Shown here: piece after piece, positions 1 to 20,416 of the stretch
Layout of the letters: every line of letters begins with the position of its first letter
Position numbering within the stretch: position 1 is the first letter of the stretch
NCBI RefSeq assembly: GCF_002116695.1
Contig: NZ_CP020477.1
Span: forward strand, 607,501-671,500
Direction: 5' to 3'
Length of the DNA: 64,000 bases
Source: Acidianus manzaensis
GTDB taxonomy: Archaea; Thermoproteota; Thermoprotei_A; Sulfolobales; Sulfolobaceae
Translations under genes and position numbers: made by a program
Notes under the pieces: model-generated
What the model saw: the letters and a program-made list of their open reading frames with translations, nothing else
Databases searched by the model: none
Told to the model about the DNA's origin: nothing

Positions 1-88
<88 letters not shown>

Positions 89-275
89 CAACATCTACTT
101 AGCTTCCCTTTAAATAAACATTACGATAGTATCTCAAGTATGACTTGCGTGAATATCATAATGGTATTATCGAATATAATTTATTGCTTTTATATCAGAT
201 AATTTTTACATAGTAAACAATATGTTATTTTAAAAAATCTAGATATATCGGAATATTTGAACATTTTGAAAGGAA

Positions 276-288
276 GATTTTTATCTTA
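276..288 (+). promoter_or_regulatory. TATA-like promoter of the radical SAM gene
   Basis: GATTTTTATCTTA lies with its centre about 26 nt upstream of the ATG at 309. That is the spacing expected if the transcript begins at the start codon (leaderless), as is common for first genes in Sulfolobales. Inferred from spacing and composition only. Confidence 0.5.
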
Positions 289-308
289 AAAGTAATAACA
301 TAAAATCT

Positions 309-1889
<1,581 letters not shown>

Positions 1890-2507
1890 TTAGATATAAT
1901 TTAATAAATAACATAAATTTTTTATTTTTTTAGCACCTAATTTGATTGCCTCTGAGAAATCTATTTTTAAATCGCTTTCAAGAATAAACATTTCTTTAAT
2001 TCTAGCTTTGCTATATGCTATTATGTCTTGTAATGTGTCTCCAACTCCAAACACTTCTTCAGGTGAGATATTTAGCAAATCAAGTGCCTTTTTTACTGGC
2101 TCTGGATCTGGTTTTCCATTATTTACATCATCAGCCGATATTAATATGTCGGGATTAAAATTTATTACACTTAAAGATTTTAGTGCAGACCTCCTTAGTG
2201 ATGATGTAACTACAGCTATTTTTATATTCTTTTCCCTTAATGTATTTAAAAAATCAATGCAGCAAGTAGTTGGTTTTGCCAATTTTATTACTAAATTGTC
2301 AAAATACTCATTCTTCTTTTCATAAAGGTCTTTCCACTTATCTTTTGCTATTATCTTTGCTATATCTGATGTTTTTCTTCCCATTAATGAGTCTAAATTG
2401 ATTTTGTCGTTTATTCCAAGATCTCTTATAGCTAATTCCCAAGCCTTTCTATGCACGTCTACAGTAGTTACTAAAGTTCCATCTAGATCTAATATTGCTG
2501 CTTTCAT
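1890..2507 (-). CDS. HAD-superfamily phosphatase (phosphoglycolate phosphatase/beta-phosphoglucomutase-like)
   Basis: The 205-residue protein shows all four HAD motifs: nucleophile D7 and acid D9 in DLDGT, TSS at 101-103, Lys132 in GKPDPEP, and GDTLQD with D157 and D161. A helical cap between motifs I and II (about residues 15-85) is typical of subfamily I. It should hydrolyse a small phosphorylated metabolite in the cytoplasm, but the substrate cannot be read from the sequence. It lies 17 nt downstream of bax1 on the same strand, so the two may be co-transcribed, and its stop abuts that of the radical SAM gene. Confidence 0.85.
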   Translation of the reverse strand: MKAAILDLDGTLVTTVDVHRKAWELAIRDLGINDKINLDSLMGRKTSDIAKIIAKDKWKDLYEKKNEYFDNLVIKLAKPTTCCIDFLNTLREKNIKIAVVTSSLRRSALKSLSVINFNPDILISADDVNNGKPDPEPVKKALDLLNISPEEVFGVGDTLQDIIAYSKARIKEMFILESDLKIDFSEAIKLGAKKIKNLCYLLNYI

Positions 2508-2524
2508 AAATTATCCCATGGTAA

Positions 2525-5297
<2,773 letters not shown>

Positions 5298-5444
5298 ATA
5301 GACAAATAAGACACTTGAAAATATTAGTTTTAATCTTTAATAATATCTAAGTTATGATAGAAAAATATGAAAATATTTCTTATTAATAAGTAATTAAGCT
5401 TGAGTGAAAACTCGTATATAAGTTATAGAAATAAATATTTAATA

Positions 5445-6351
5445 ATGAAAATAGAACCTTTAGCTTTTGAGAGTCTAGGAGTAAGATCACAAGCAACATT
5501 TATAGAAACTCCAGATGTAAAAATATTAGTAGATCCAGCTGTATCTTTAGCACCAAGACGATATGGATTGCCTCCGCATCAGAAAGAAGTAGACACATTA
5601 GTAGAATTAGCTAAAAAGATAACTCAAAAAGCCAATGAAGCAGATATTATCATTATAACTCATTATCATTATGATCATCATGATCCAGGCTATATAATCC
5701 CTAAAGAAATATACAAGGATAAAATAGTATACATAAAGGATCCTAAGGAAAACATTAATCTAAGTCAGAAAAGAGTTAGAGCGCCAAAATTCATAAATTC
5801 TATAAGAGGTTTACCTAAAACACTAGAATCAGCAGACGGAAAAGAAGTAACTTTTGGATCTACAAAAATAAAATTCTCTCCTGCAGTTCCTCATGGAGCA
5901 GATGAAAGATTAGGATATGTAGTACAAGTAGCTATAACAGATAAAGATCAAACTATACTTATCACTTCTGATATAGAAGGCGCACCTAAAGATATGCATG
6001 TAAAATTTACGCAAGAAGTAAAACCTAACTTAATAATAATAGATGGTCCATTAAGCTATTTATTAGGCTATGCTTTAAAAGAAGAGGATCTAAATAATTC
6101 GATAAACAACCTAGAGAAGATAGTTAAGGAAGGCTTAGATACAATGATTATAGACCATCACGTGTTAAGAGACTTAAATTATAAAAATGTTCTAAATAAT
6201 TTGTACGAAATAGCTAGAAGCGTTAACGCAAAAGTAGAGACTGCAGCAGAATATCTACATACTGAACCAAATATATTAGAAGCAAGAAGAAGAGAATTAT
6301 TTAAAGAAGATAATAAACCAGCAAGAATTCCTAGAAATTTAGCTCAATTAC

Positions 6352-6371
<20 letters not shown>
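5445..6371 (+). CDS. UPF0282 metallo-beta-lactamase-fold protein
   Basis: From the ATG at 5445 the protein has 308 residues and begins [17 protein letters not shown], as UPF0282 proteins do. A TTG at 5400 would add 15 residues ([14 protein letters not shown]) that look like translated leader, so I prefer 5445. The metal motif H73-Y-H75-Y-D77-H78 is intact, with downstream His and Asp in PHGADER, TSDIEG and IDHH. The family is widespread in archaea, probably a zinc hydrolase, with no established substrate. Its last 20 nt overlap the convergent VIT1 gene. Confidence 0.8.
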
Positions 6372-7098
<727 letters not shown>

Positions 7099-7130
7099 TT
7101 TCTTTAAAAATATTATAAGGCTTTCTTGTA

Positions 7131-7146
7131 TTACGATTTATCGTAA
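7131..7146. promoter_or_regulatory. Palindromic operator, site 1 (TTACGAT-TT-ATCGTAA)
   Basis: Perfect 7-bp inverted repeat with a 2-bp centre. It sits about 42-57 bp upstream of the VIT1 start codon, just upstream of the TATA region, where Sulfolobales activators usually bind. A near copy follows 29 bp away. Confidence 0.7.
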
Positions 7147-7159
7147 AATTTTTTCACAA

Positions 7160-7639
<480 letters not shown>

Positions 7640-7870
7640 ACTAAATTGTTATATTTAAAATGAAGTATTTTAAGTTATTGTTATCAACAAATACTGTTAA
7701 GTATAATTATAATTAAATTAAATCTGCCATTATACTAATATAGTTATTCTGAGATTATTATAATTCACTTATATAAAATTTTTAATAAATTTGTAATTAT
7801 AGTCTTAGATACTAATAAAATAGTATAATTATAGTTTATTGAATACCAAATAGTAAAATCCTTAAATAGC

Positions 7871-8242
7871 TTAACTATTCTTCCTTATAAATTGAGATAT
7901 CCAAAAATATAAATATATAATTGGAAATAAATAAAAACCTAAAATCATTAATATATCTAGAATAGAAATGTAAGCTGAACTGCCAAATTGTAATAATGCT
8001 TGTAAATGGGCTTCAGAAAGACTAGAGGATAATATTGCTAGTATACCTAGAAGTCCTCCTATATGTATTGCGATTTTATATCCTTTCAATATTAGGAATG
8101 ATAAACTTATAAGAATTACTACTACCACAAAAGTAGAAATTGTTAAAATATATGGAACATGTCCTATTAAAAGAATCCCACCTAAAACTAATGAAATTGA
8201 TGATAAAATTAATAGTAAAGGATAGATTTTGGGATAAAGCAT
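7871..8242 (-). CDS. Small four-helix membrane protein, unknown function
   Basis: 123 residues with about four hydrophobic segments (roughly 5-27, 31-53, 58-73 and 92-117), short polar loops and a basic tail RKNS. I do not recognise a family. It is divergent from the small membrane protein at 8329, with an 86-bp spacer holding AT-rich promoter sequence. Hydrophobicity across all codons and an ATG start support a real gene. Confidence 0.6.
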   Translation of the reverse strand: MLYPKIYPLLLILSSISLVLGGILLIGHVPYILTISTFVVVVILISLSFLILKGYKIAIHIGGLLGILAILSSSLSEAHLQALLQFGSSAYISILDILMILGFYLFPIIYLYFWISQFIRKNS

Positions 8243-8328
8243 ATCATTATTTAGTTAGCCGTTATATTAAATCTTAATGATGTTTAATTGAAGAAAACTT
8301 TTTATTTTATTAAGTTAACAAAATACAA

Positions 8329-8571
8329 ATGGATCTTCTGATACCAGCATTAGTAGGAGGATTTATAATTACTACTGCATTTATTACATTTTATCTTATA
8401 AAAAAGCCAGATTTCTCTGATACTCTAATATTTTACGCTATATATGCAGCGTATTATATGGCTTTAATTTTAATATATTTTAATGTAATACCATTAGCTA
8501 TAATAACTGCATCTTTATTGATAATTGCAGTATTAGCTTGGAAATTTCTTAAAAAGATAAAGATCTTTTAA
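8329..8571 (+). CDS. Small three-helix membrane protein
   Basis: 80 residues with three hydrophobic segments (about 3-23, 32-52 and 53-73) and a Lys-rich end KKIKIF. No family is recognised. It lies 22 nt ahead of the amino-acid permease gene on the same strand and could be an accessory subunit of it. However, the permease also has its own TATA-like CTTTTAAATA (8566-8575), so they may be transcribed separately. Confidence 0.6.
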   Translation: MDLLIPALVGGFIITTAFITFYLIKKPDFSDTLIFYAIYAAYYMALILIYFNVIPLAIITASLLIIAVLAWKFLKKIKIF

Positions 8572-8593
8572 ATACTAATGATTAATTGTTCCT

Positions 8594-9901
8594 ATGCGTT
8601 TTAATAAAAATCTAGATCCGAAGAAGGAAACATTACCAAAATATTTAGTTGTTGCCCAGTCACTAAGCTCAATAGCACCATTAGGCTCAGTTTCAGCATA
8701 TCTTACTTTTGCTTTTCAAGACTCTCTAGCAGGAACATTTATAGCTTCAATATTAGGCGTACTAATATACCTATTTTGGGTTTTAATAGGATATAATTAT
8801 TCAAAGATTATTGCTACTACTGGAGGAATATACGATTTCGCTAAATTCTCAGCTGGAAATGTTGTAGGTAAGATTGCAGGTTGGCTATATTGGATTAGTT
8901 ATGCTATATATCTTCCGTCAGTAACTACATATTTAGTAGGTATTGTATTACCAACGTTATTTAATGTTAATTATTATATTTTTGCAATATTAGAAATCTT
9001 AATACCTATAATTTTAACTTTATTATTGATTTCTGGTATAAAGCCTCCATTGTTTTATGCATTAATAACATCTAGCATAGAAATAATTCTAATTCTTATT
9101 CTAGGAACAAGAATATTGTCCATAACAGGAATACATGCTCCAGAATTTGATATAACGCAATCAGAACTATGGTCTGGAGCATTAGCAGTAGCTTTTACCT
9201 TAGCTGGAGGAGGCGCATCTTTTTTCTTAGGTTATGAAGCAAAAGGAAGAGGTAAAACAGTAGGAAGTTCTTATTTACTAGCTTTTTCTATAGCGTCAAT
9301 AGTAGTTATATTTGCATCATACTTTGAGATAGCTGCAGCAGGATTTACAAATAATGGAATTTCTAATCTTCTTAATATTACATTGTATCCTGGATATTAT
9401 TTATCTAAAGAATATTTAGGTTCTACTTTTTCATTAATTTTCTTTATTTTCACAATTAATAGTCTATTAGGCTCTGCAATTGCTGCTTATGTAGCATTAT
9501 CTAGATTAACTTACTCCTTAGTAAATAAATCAATGTTTAAATCTATCTTAATTGTAGCTATTTTCTTTCTGTTTTTTAATATGATAGCTTCTGTTACAGG
9601 AAATTATTCAGAATTATATAATTTAACTACCGAAGCCTCTATAACCACTCTATTTTCTTCTCACTTAATCATCTCTGCTGTTTATCCATTATTCGTGAAA
9701 AAAGCTTCTATTGGAAAACTTACCATAAATCTTGGGTTAGCTATAGTATCAACTATCCTAATGGCATACGGAATATTTTCAAATATTATACCTTATGAAT
9801 ATCCTGACTCATTTATAGGAATTTTATCAGTTATTGCAGGTATTATTATAGCGTTAATTCAAGGTAATATTTCTAGATTCATCTTTTATAGTAAAACCTA
9901 G
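8594..9901 (+). CDS. APC-superfamily amino-acid permease
   Basis: The 435-residue protein has about 12 transmembrane helices. The first carries the APC signature region (VVAQSLSSIAPLGSVSAY), and GGIYDFAKF follows helix 2. This superfamily imports amino acids or related amines with protons or sodium, which suits growth on peptides. The substrate is not predictable. A TATA-like element about 22 nt before the ATG lies in the end of the preceding gene, fitting leaderless initiation. Confidence 0.85.
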   Translation: MRFNKNLDPKKETLPKYLVVAQSLSSIAPLGSVSAYLTFAFQDSLAGTFIASILGVLIYLFWVLIGYNYSKIIATTGGIYDFAKFSAGNVVGKIAGWLYWISYAIYLPSVTTYLVGIVLPTLFNVNYYIFAILEILIPIILTLLLISGIKPPLFYALITSSIEIILILILGTRILSITGIHAPEFDITQSELWSGALAVAFTLAGGGASFFLGYEAKGRGKTVGSSYLLAFSIASIVVIFASYFEIAAAGFTNNGISNLLNITLYPGYYLSKEYLGSTFSLIFFIFTINSLLGSAIAAYVALSRLTYSLVNKSMFKSILIVAIFFLFFNMIASVTGNYSELYNLTTEASITTLFSSHLIISAVYPLFVKKASIGKLTINLGLAIVSTILMAYGIFSNIIPYEYPDSFIGILSVIAGIIIALIQGNISRFIFYSKT

Positions 9902-9914
9902 CAAGTATAAGAAT

Positions 9915-10343
9915 GTGAAAGTATCAGAAGCTATTTTCCAAATAGGTAATGAAATAAGTCCTTCTGAAACCCTAGATGCATTAAAAGATAAAATTAGTAG
10001 GAATGATCTAGTAAAAATGAGATTAGAGAATTCCAAATTTTATTATGAGCAAGGATTGAGCTTGATTAACTCTCCTAGTTTAGCCAGCGAGATGTTCTAT
10101 CAAAGTATTGTAGAAGGAATGAAAAGCTTAAAAGACTATTTTGGAATTCAAAAAGAACTAAGGGATGCGATTCCTGTAATTTCAGATATCTTAGGGGAAT
10201 GGATAGACGAAAGCTGGAATTTAGCATTAAAATTGCATTATGATGGCTATATATTAGAGATGATAGAAAAAGAAGATTTAGATGTATATGTTTCTAAAAT
10301 AAAAAGCTTTATTGAAAATTGTGAAATAGCAATAACTTATTGA
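9915..10343 (+). CDS. PaREP1/HEPN-like helical protein
   Basis: 142 residues, almost all helical. The middle (SKFYYEQGLSLINSPSLASE, then MFYQSIVEGMKSL) resembles the PaREP1 family, which has a HEPN-like fold common in crenarchaea. The start is a GTG at 9915, because the overlapping ATG runs straight into TGA. A TATA-like CTTTTATAGTA (9883-9893) lies about 27 nt upstream, supporting a leaderless GTG. No R-x4-6-H RNase motif is visible. Function unknown. The 3' end overlaps a small reverse-strand gene by 7 nt. Confidence 0.6.
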   Translation: MKVSEAIFQIGNEISPSETLDALKDKISRNDLVKMRLENSKFYYEQGLSLINSPSLASEMFYQSIVEGMKSLKDYFGIQKELRDAIPVISDILGEWIDESWNLALKLHYDGYILEMIEKEDLDVYVSKIKSFIENCEIAITY

Positions 10344-10495
10344 TGCCTATTAATGCTCATTATAAGACTTATTAAGCCTATAAATATAAGAACTACAGTT
10401 AAAATTGTAATTAAAAGAGTAGCCAAGCCTATAGCTAATTCTGAATATATTCCTTTTATATATCCTAAGAAAACTGCTATTGCATTTGAAATCAT
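10337..10495 (-). CDS. 52-residue membrane protein downstream of the surface protein
   Basis: This short reading frame (MISNAIAVFLGYIKGIYSEL, then a long hydrophobic run to SINRHQ) fills the otherwise empty space between the gene at 10343 and the surface-protein gene ending at 10523. It has a long hydrophobic stretch from about residue 20 to 46 and a possible shorter one at 4-14. It starts 27 nt after the stop of the surface-protein gene on the same strand, so it may be a small partner of it. Support is composition, position and the neat fit, and no family is recognised. Confidence 0.5.
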   Translation of the reverse strand: MISNAIAVFLGYIKGIYSELAIGLATLLITILTVVLIFIGLISLIMSINRHQ

Positions 10496-10522
10496 AAAAA
10501 ATAAGTAGATTTTTGACTTATA

Positions 10523-12466
<1,944 letters not shown>

Positions 12467-12541
12467 TTTAATTGCTTGGGAATTATTTACAGTTCATTAT
12501 CAAATTAATATATTTTAAAAAATTATATCAAATAGCGAAAA

Positions 12542-13438
12542 TTATTTTTCGTTTTTAGTATCCCAATATGCCTGGTCAAAAGCTTTATTTATAATATCCA
12601 AGATTTTATTTAAGCTATTCATCTCATTAAAATGTATTATAACAGTAAATATATTAGTTCCACCATTTTTTGTCGTAAAATAGACCTCTGGCATTTCAAC
12701 TTTTACTTTTGATAAATAATCTTTAATATAATTAGTAGCTTTTGTTAATACTTTTTCTGCAGGTACATCAGCATTAACTGTAATTTGATAAGGATAAACT
12801 AGTGAATTCTCTCCTTCTAATTTAGTAAAAACAGTATTGCCTAAAAACGCAGAATTGGGTATTCTTATTATATTTCCATTAATTGTCTTAATTTCAGTAA
12901 ATAAAATTCCAACTTTAGTCGTTTCACCAATAATTGGATTACCCCATATCCAAGATATTAGACTTACATTATCTCCGGGTTTTAATGTCTTTGAACTAGT
13001 AACTAACGTACCAGACAATACATTAGATAGTACTGTTTGCGCTGCCAAACCTATAGCTATACCGCCTACTGCTCCTCCAATTGCTGCTCCAGTTAAGTTA
13101 ACGCCTAATGCAGATAAAATTACTAAGATTAGTATAGCATATAGTCCTATGTCTATGAATAAGCTAATAGTATGAGCCGTACTAGCTTCCATTTTGCCTA
13201 ATAAATAAACATTTATTATTTTTCTTATAATTGAAATAACGAAATATCCTCCTATACCAACTATGGCTGCATCAATTGCTAAATCTACATAATGTATGTA
13301 TTCACCCAAAGCTGGAATATATGTAACAATTATTCTAGCTATAGCATGTAGCAATACTGCCACAATAGCCAATACTATAAGTATAATAAGCAGTTTTACC
13401 ACTTGTGATTTCCAATTAATACTTGGTATCTTTGACAT
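12542..13438 (-). CDS. MscS-family mechanosensitive channel
   Basis: 298 residues with an N-terminal helix, two further helices and the pore helix VGGIAIGLAAQTVLSNVLSG (Gly/Ala-rich packing surface). The soluble beta domain that follows starts PGDNVSL and has the IRIPNS(A)F motif typical of MscS. It should open under membrane tension to release solutes in osmotic downshock. It stands alone, 111 nt upstream of the surface-protein gene on the same strand. Confidence 0.9.
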   Translation of the reverse strand: MSKIPSINWKSQVVKLLIILIVLAIVAVLLHAIARIIVTYIPALGEYIHYVDLAIDAAIVGIGGYFVISIIRKIINVYLLGKMEASTAHTISLFIDIGLYAILILVILSALGVNLTGAAIGGAVGGIAIGLAAQTVLSNVLSGTLVTSSKTLKPGDNVSLISWIWGNPIIGETTKVGILFTEIKTINGNIIRIPNSAFLGNTVFTKLEGENSLVYPYQITVNADVPAEKVLTKATNYIKDYLSKVKVEMPEVYFTTKNGGTNIFTVIIHFNEMNSLNKILDIINKAFDQAYWDTKNEK

Positions 13439-13582
13439 ACCAAACTATTTTTAACTCGACACTTTAAAGTTGTTTTGAAAATGATACAAAATTTTTATAA
13501 AATACATAATCTAATTTTAAATATATTTATAAGGATTAATAAATATAGGTAGTTTTATAACCTAGTAAAATTGTTTAAGTTG

Positions 13583-14173
13583 ATGCAATTCTTTAAGCCT
13601 TTCAAAACAGATAAGGATGTTAACGTAGCTTATGAGATATTCGCTGAATTAGTATCATCTAGATTAGGTTCATACATGGGTTTTCCTTTGCTTGAATTGA
13701 AAATTGGAGAAAAAGATGGAAAAAATGGATTTTTTATGGAGTATCTACCAGAAAAAGCAGATGAAAAAGTAAATAATTTAGATGAATTAAAGTCAGCATT
13801 AGCGTTTGAAGAAGTTATATTAAATATTGATTTAAAGGAAGAACATGTATTAGCTAAGGACGGTAAAGGTTATATTATTGATCATGGTCATTCCTTTACT
13901 GCTTGGAAGCCACTTTACTATATTCAAGAGATAATCGATAAAAAAGTTGCAAGATTTAACCTTTGGGCTGATATAGATTCATTTTTAGTTGGAGTAGAAA
14001 AAATAAAATCTATAGATGATAAAGAAATAAAAGAAATCATGAAATATACAGCAGAAGAAGTTCATGAACTAAATTATTGTAAATTATTTACTAAAATGCA
14101 TAAAGAAGAAACTATCGACTTAAGTTTTAGAATTTTTAACTATAGAAGAGCTATTCTTGATAGGTTTTTCTGA
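13583..14173 (+). CDS. HipA-like/PI3-4-kinase-like fold protein
   Basis: 196 residues from the ATG at 13583. A TTG four codons earlier is possible, but TTTATAA at 13553-13559 is 26-27 nt before the ATG. The region LNIDLKEEHVL (around 80-90) followed by GYIIDHGHSF (97-105) looks like the catalytic loop (N-x-D... with H88) and metal-binding DFG-equivalent (D100-H-G) of HipA or atypical lipid-kinase-like enzymes. The N-terminal lobe is very short, and a GFFMEYLPE hinge precedes it. It might phosphorylate a protein or be a remnant. No toxin-antitoxin partner is adjacent. The 3' end overlaps the convergent MFS gene by 54 nt. Confidence 0.5.
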   Translation: MQFFKPFKTDKDVNVAYEIFAELVSSRLGSYMGFPLLELKIGEKDGKNGFFMEYLPEKADEKVNNLDELKSALAFEEVILNIDLKEEHVLAKDGKGYIIDHGHSFTAWKPLYYIQEIIDKKVARFNLWADIDSFLVGVEKIKSIDDKEIKEIMKYTAEEVHELNYCKLFTKMHKEETIDLSFRIFNYRRAILDRFF

Positions 14174-15331
14174 TATAACATCATCAACATATTTTACGTA
14201 CTTACTTAGCATGGCTAGTAAGAGTAGAACTATTGGAATTAATACACCAAATAGATCTTTTAACCCTATTGCATTAGCTACAAATCCAGCTAAGGTAGGC
14301 GTTACTACTCCAATAATCATCATAATTGCAAAGAATTGACTATTAGCTGGATTTCTTTCTTCTTGTTTAAATGTCCTACTTATAGATATTATTGATAATG
14401 GGTAAGTTAATCCATGAGGAAATCCAAGTATTAGTAGCGCTACAATAAATAGATAAATATTACTAGATAATAATATTAATAATAAACCCAAAACTGTCAT
14501 TGAAATTGCAGTATAAGCATGAAGTCTTACGCTATTTGGTGGTTTTATCGATAAGTATATTCTTGCTAGAAATGAAGTAACGAAAAACGTTGATAGTAAT
14601 CCAGTAGCTCCAGCGTAACTTACATGCAAATATTCTACAGCATATATTCCTCCAAAAGCTAAAATCACTGAAAATGGTATATTATAAGCTAAGATGTTAA
14701 TAACTGCTGTTTTAAAGCCTGGGTTTTCAAATACTTTAATTTTTGTAGCATTTCCTTCTTTTTTCTCTTCTGGAAATTTTATGAAGAATGATAGTATTGC
14801 TGCAGCTATTCCCAATGGTGCAAAGAACAGGAAAACAAAAGGTATGGGATAAAAGGATAATATTGCTGTCTCTATTGCAGGTCCTGCTACTAAGCTGGCA
14901 CTCAAAGCTAAGGTATATATAGATAATAGTCTTTCTCTGGCTTTTCTGTCTTCTAATAATCCTGCTGAGTTTATTATATTTGGCATTATTGCTCCTAATG
15001 TAATTCCTGCTAATATAGATACTAGCCATATTGTATCTGAATTCACAAAATAAAATATTGGTAAAATAATTGCATAACCTATAGAAGATGATATGAATAA
15101 TTTTCTTCTACTATTACTCTTAAGCTTAGAGTTTATTATACCGCTAGATATGAAAGTTCCCAGTGATAGAGCTCCAGATATTATTCCTACTTCTGTTTGT
15201 GTAAAATGGAAATAATACTTAGATAATAATGGTATTGTTGTCATTATCATGTTATTAGATGCTCTTATCGCAAAAGTCATTGAAACTATAACTAAAAGAA
15301 TTTGAATAAATTGTAAGTTTTTTCTGTTCAT
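14120..15331 (-). CDS. MFS transporter
   Basis: 403 residues with about 12 hydrophobic helices, the loop 2-3 sequence ISSGIINSKLKSNSRRKLF (variant of the MFS G-x3-D/R-R-R motif) and a long central loop (about 185-205, KFPEEKKEGNATK). Substrate unknown. Its start codon is 90 bp from a divergent DUF3834 gene. A perfect 9-bp inverted repeat spans the expected transcription start at 15336-15358, so the gene is probably repressed by a factor that also controls its neighbour. The unusually long 54-nt tail overlap with the kinase-like gene covers the last 17 residues. Confidence 0.85.
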   Translation of the reverse strand: MNRKNLQFIQILLVIVSMTFAIRASNNMIMTTIPLLSKYYFHFTQTEVGIISGALSLGTFISSGIINSKLKSNSRRKLFISSSIGYAIILPIFYFVNSDTIWLVSILAGITLGAIMPNIINSAGLLEDRKARERLLSIYTLALSASLVAGPAIETAILSFYPIPFVFLFFAPLGIAAAILSFFIKFPEEKKEGNATKIKVFENPGFKTAVINILAYNIPFSVILAFGGIYAVEYLHVSYAGATGLLSTFFVTSFLARIYLSIKPPNSVRLHAYTAISMTVLGLLLILLSSNIYLFIVALLILGFPHGLTYPLSIISISRTFKQEERNPANSQFFAIMMIIGVVTPTLAGFVANAIGLKDLFGVLIPIVLLLLAMLSKYVKYVDDVISEKPIKNSSSIVKNSKT

Positions 15332-15335
15332 ACAT

Positions 15336-15358
15336 AATAGGTAACAAAATTACCTATT
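15336..15358. promoter_or_regulatory. Operator 1 of a divergent pair (AATAGGTAA-5-TTACCTATT)
   Basis: Perfect 9-bp inverted repeat with a CAAAA spacer. It lies 4 bp upstream of the MFS start codon, between its TATA-like ATTTAAATT (15355-15365, reverse) and the ATG. A protein bound here would block transcription. The same 23-bp motif recurs at 15402. Confidence 0.75.
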
Positions 15359-15401
15359 TAAATTTTTCATTATAAAACCTTTTTTGAAAAGAAATAAAAA
15401 T

Positions 15402-15424
15402 AATGGGTACTAAAATAACCTATG
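15402..15424. promoter_or_regulatory. Operator 2 of the divergent pair (AATGGGTAC-5-TAACCTATG)
   Basis: Aligned base for base with the site at 15336, it keeps 18 of 23 positions, including both TA/CC cores and the AAAA spacer. It overlaps the ATG at 15422, so it covers the start of the DUF3834 transcript. The two centres are 66 bp apart. Confidence 0.65.
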
Positions 15425-16065
15425 AAAGCATTAGTCGCACCAGGTCCAGTTTCGTATCCTTTAATAGCATCTACAATAAAAAATAAAGATATACAGATAT
15501 TTTTTGGAAAAGAAGGAAATGAAAATGTAGACGTTATTTTAGATTCTACTGTATCATTAGTAAAAAGAGGATTAAAGATAGATTACGTGACTATAAAAGG
15601 TTTAATGTCAATATATCCTGATATAGGCAAGAAAATAGGTGTATGGAGAAAAGGTAGTGCAGCTGATGTATTAACAAGGGCATTAATAACTCTGAAAAAC
15701 ATAGAGTCAGAAATAGTATATGTTGATGATATGGAAAAGATAATGCAAATGCTTCAACAAAAACAAGTTGATAGTGCAGTAGTATCATCAGCTTTAGGTA
15801 AGGGTAAAACATTTGAAGAACTTCTTGGAATTCCAGGAAGTTGTGGGGCTACTGTATATTCTAATGAAGACGATTTCATCAGGGCATATAATGAGGGAAT
15901 AGAAATTATGAAGGAAGATCCAGAGGGTTCTGCAGAATATGTTTTATCTAAGTTACCAATTAAGGTTAAGAAAGAATTTATAATAGGTAGTATTCAGAAT
16001 TCTGAAGTAAAAATAGAAAAACCTAAGAATTATAAGGAATTTGAAGATCTAGTAAAAAGATTTTC

Positions 16066-16069
<4 letters not shown>
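15422..16069 (+). CDS. DUF3834 protein, solute-binding-like fold
   Basis: The 215-residue protein (MKALVAPGPVSYPLIAS...) matches my recollection of DUF3834, a crenarchaeal family related to ABC-type solute-binding proteins. VVSSALGKGKTFEELLG and YSNEDDFIRAYNEG fit the two-lobed PBP fold. No signal peptide or lipobox is present, so it is cytoplasmic and may sense rather than transport a ligand. It shares an operator motif with the divergent MFS gene. Its stop overlaps that of the next gene by 4 nt (TTAG), and that gene also has a PBP-like fold. Confidence 0.65.
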
Positions 16070-16791
<722 letters not shown>

Positions 16792-16969
16792 AAAAATAAA
16801 GCTCTACTTATAAAATATTAAATTTCCGGTTATTCTAATTTGTGCTTACCATATAAATATTTAATATAAGTTAAATCTGCCTTTTTAGTAGTTATTAGGA
16901 ATTTCAATCTTTCTCATAAAATATAGATTTATTTTTATAAGCAAATTTATCTCAATATTCTAAAGTTAA

Positions 16970-18442
<1,473 letters not shown>

Positions 18443-18448
18443 TATTTT

Positions 18449-20258
<1,810 letters not shown>

Positions 20259-20365
20259 CACAAATATACTAATGGAAATATGAAATTAACTATCTTCAAC
20301 ACTAACTATGATTTTTTGGCAGAGTTGTAGTAAAGATAAATATATGATATTCCATTTAATAAAGA

Positions 20366-20416
20366 TGTGATGATAACCTTTGGGGCAGATGAATGACGAG
20401 GTGGCGGCTAACTGAT
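20366..20416 (+). ncRNA. C/D-box methylation-guide sRNA candidate
   Basis: The order of boxes is C (GTGATGA, 20367-20373), a 12-nt guide, D' (CAGA, 20386-20389), C' (TGAATGA, 20390-20396), a 15-nt guide, and D (CTGA, 20412-20415). This matches the 50-60-nt archaeal C/D sRNAs that guide 2'-O-methylation with L7Ae, Nop5 and fibrillarin. The region is visibly GC-rich against its surroundings. The predicted targets are CCCCAAAGGTTA (D' guide, methyl on the A paired 5 nt from the box) and TTAGCCGCCACCTCG (D guide). The D box shares its last base with the ATG of the PfkB gene. Confidence 0.7.

Noticed and set aside
5402..5413. GAGT-GAAA-ACTC mini-hairpin before the UPF0282 gene
   Set aside because: Four base pairs with a GNRA loop arise easily by chance, and no known leader regulation in this genus uses it.
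14736..15029. Reverse-strand frame inside the MFS gene
   Set aside because: It lies wholly in another frame of a strong 12-helix protein and has an Arg/Ser-rich random composition.
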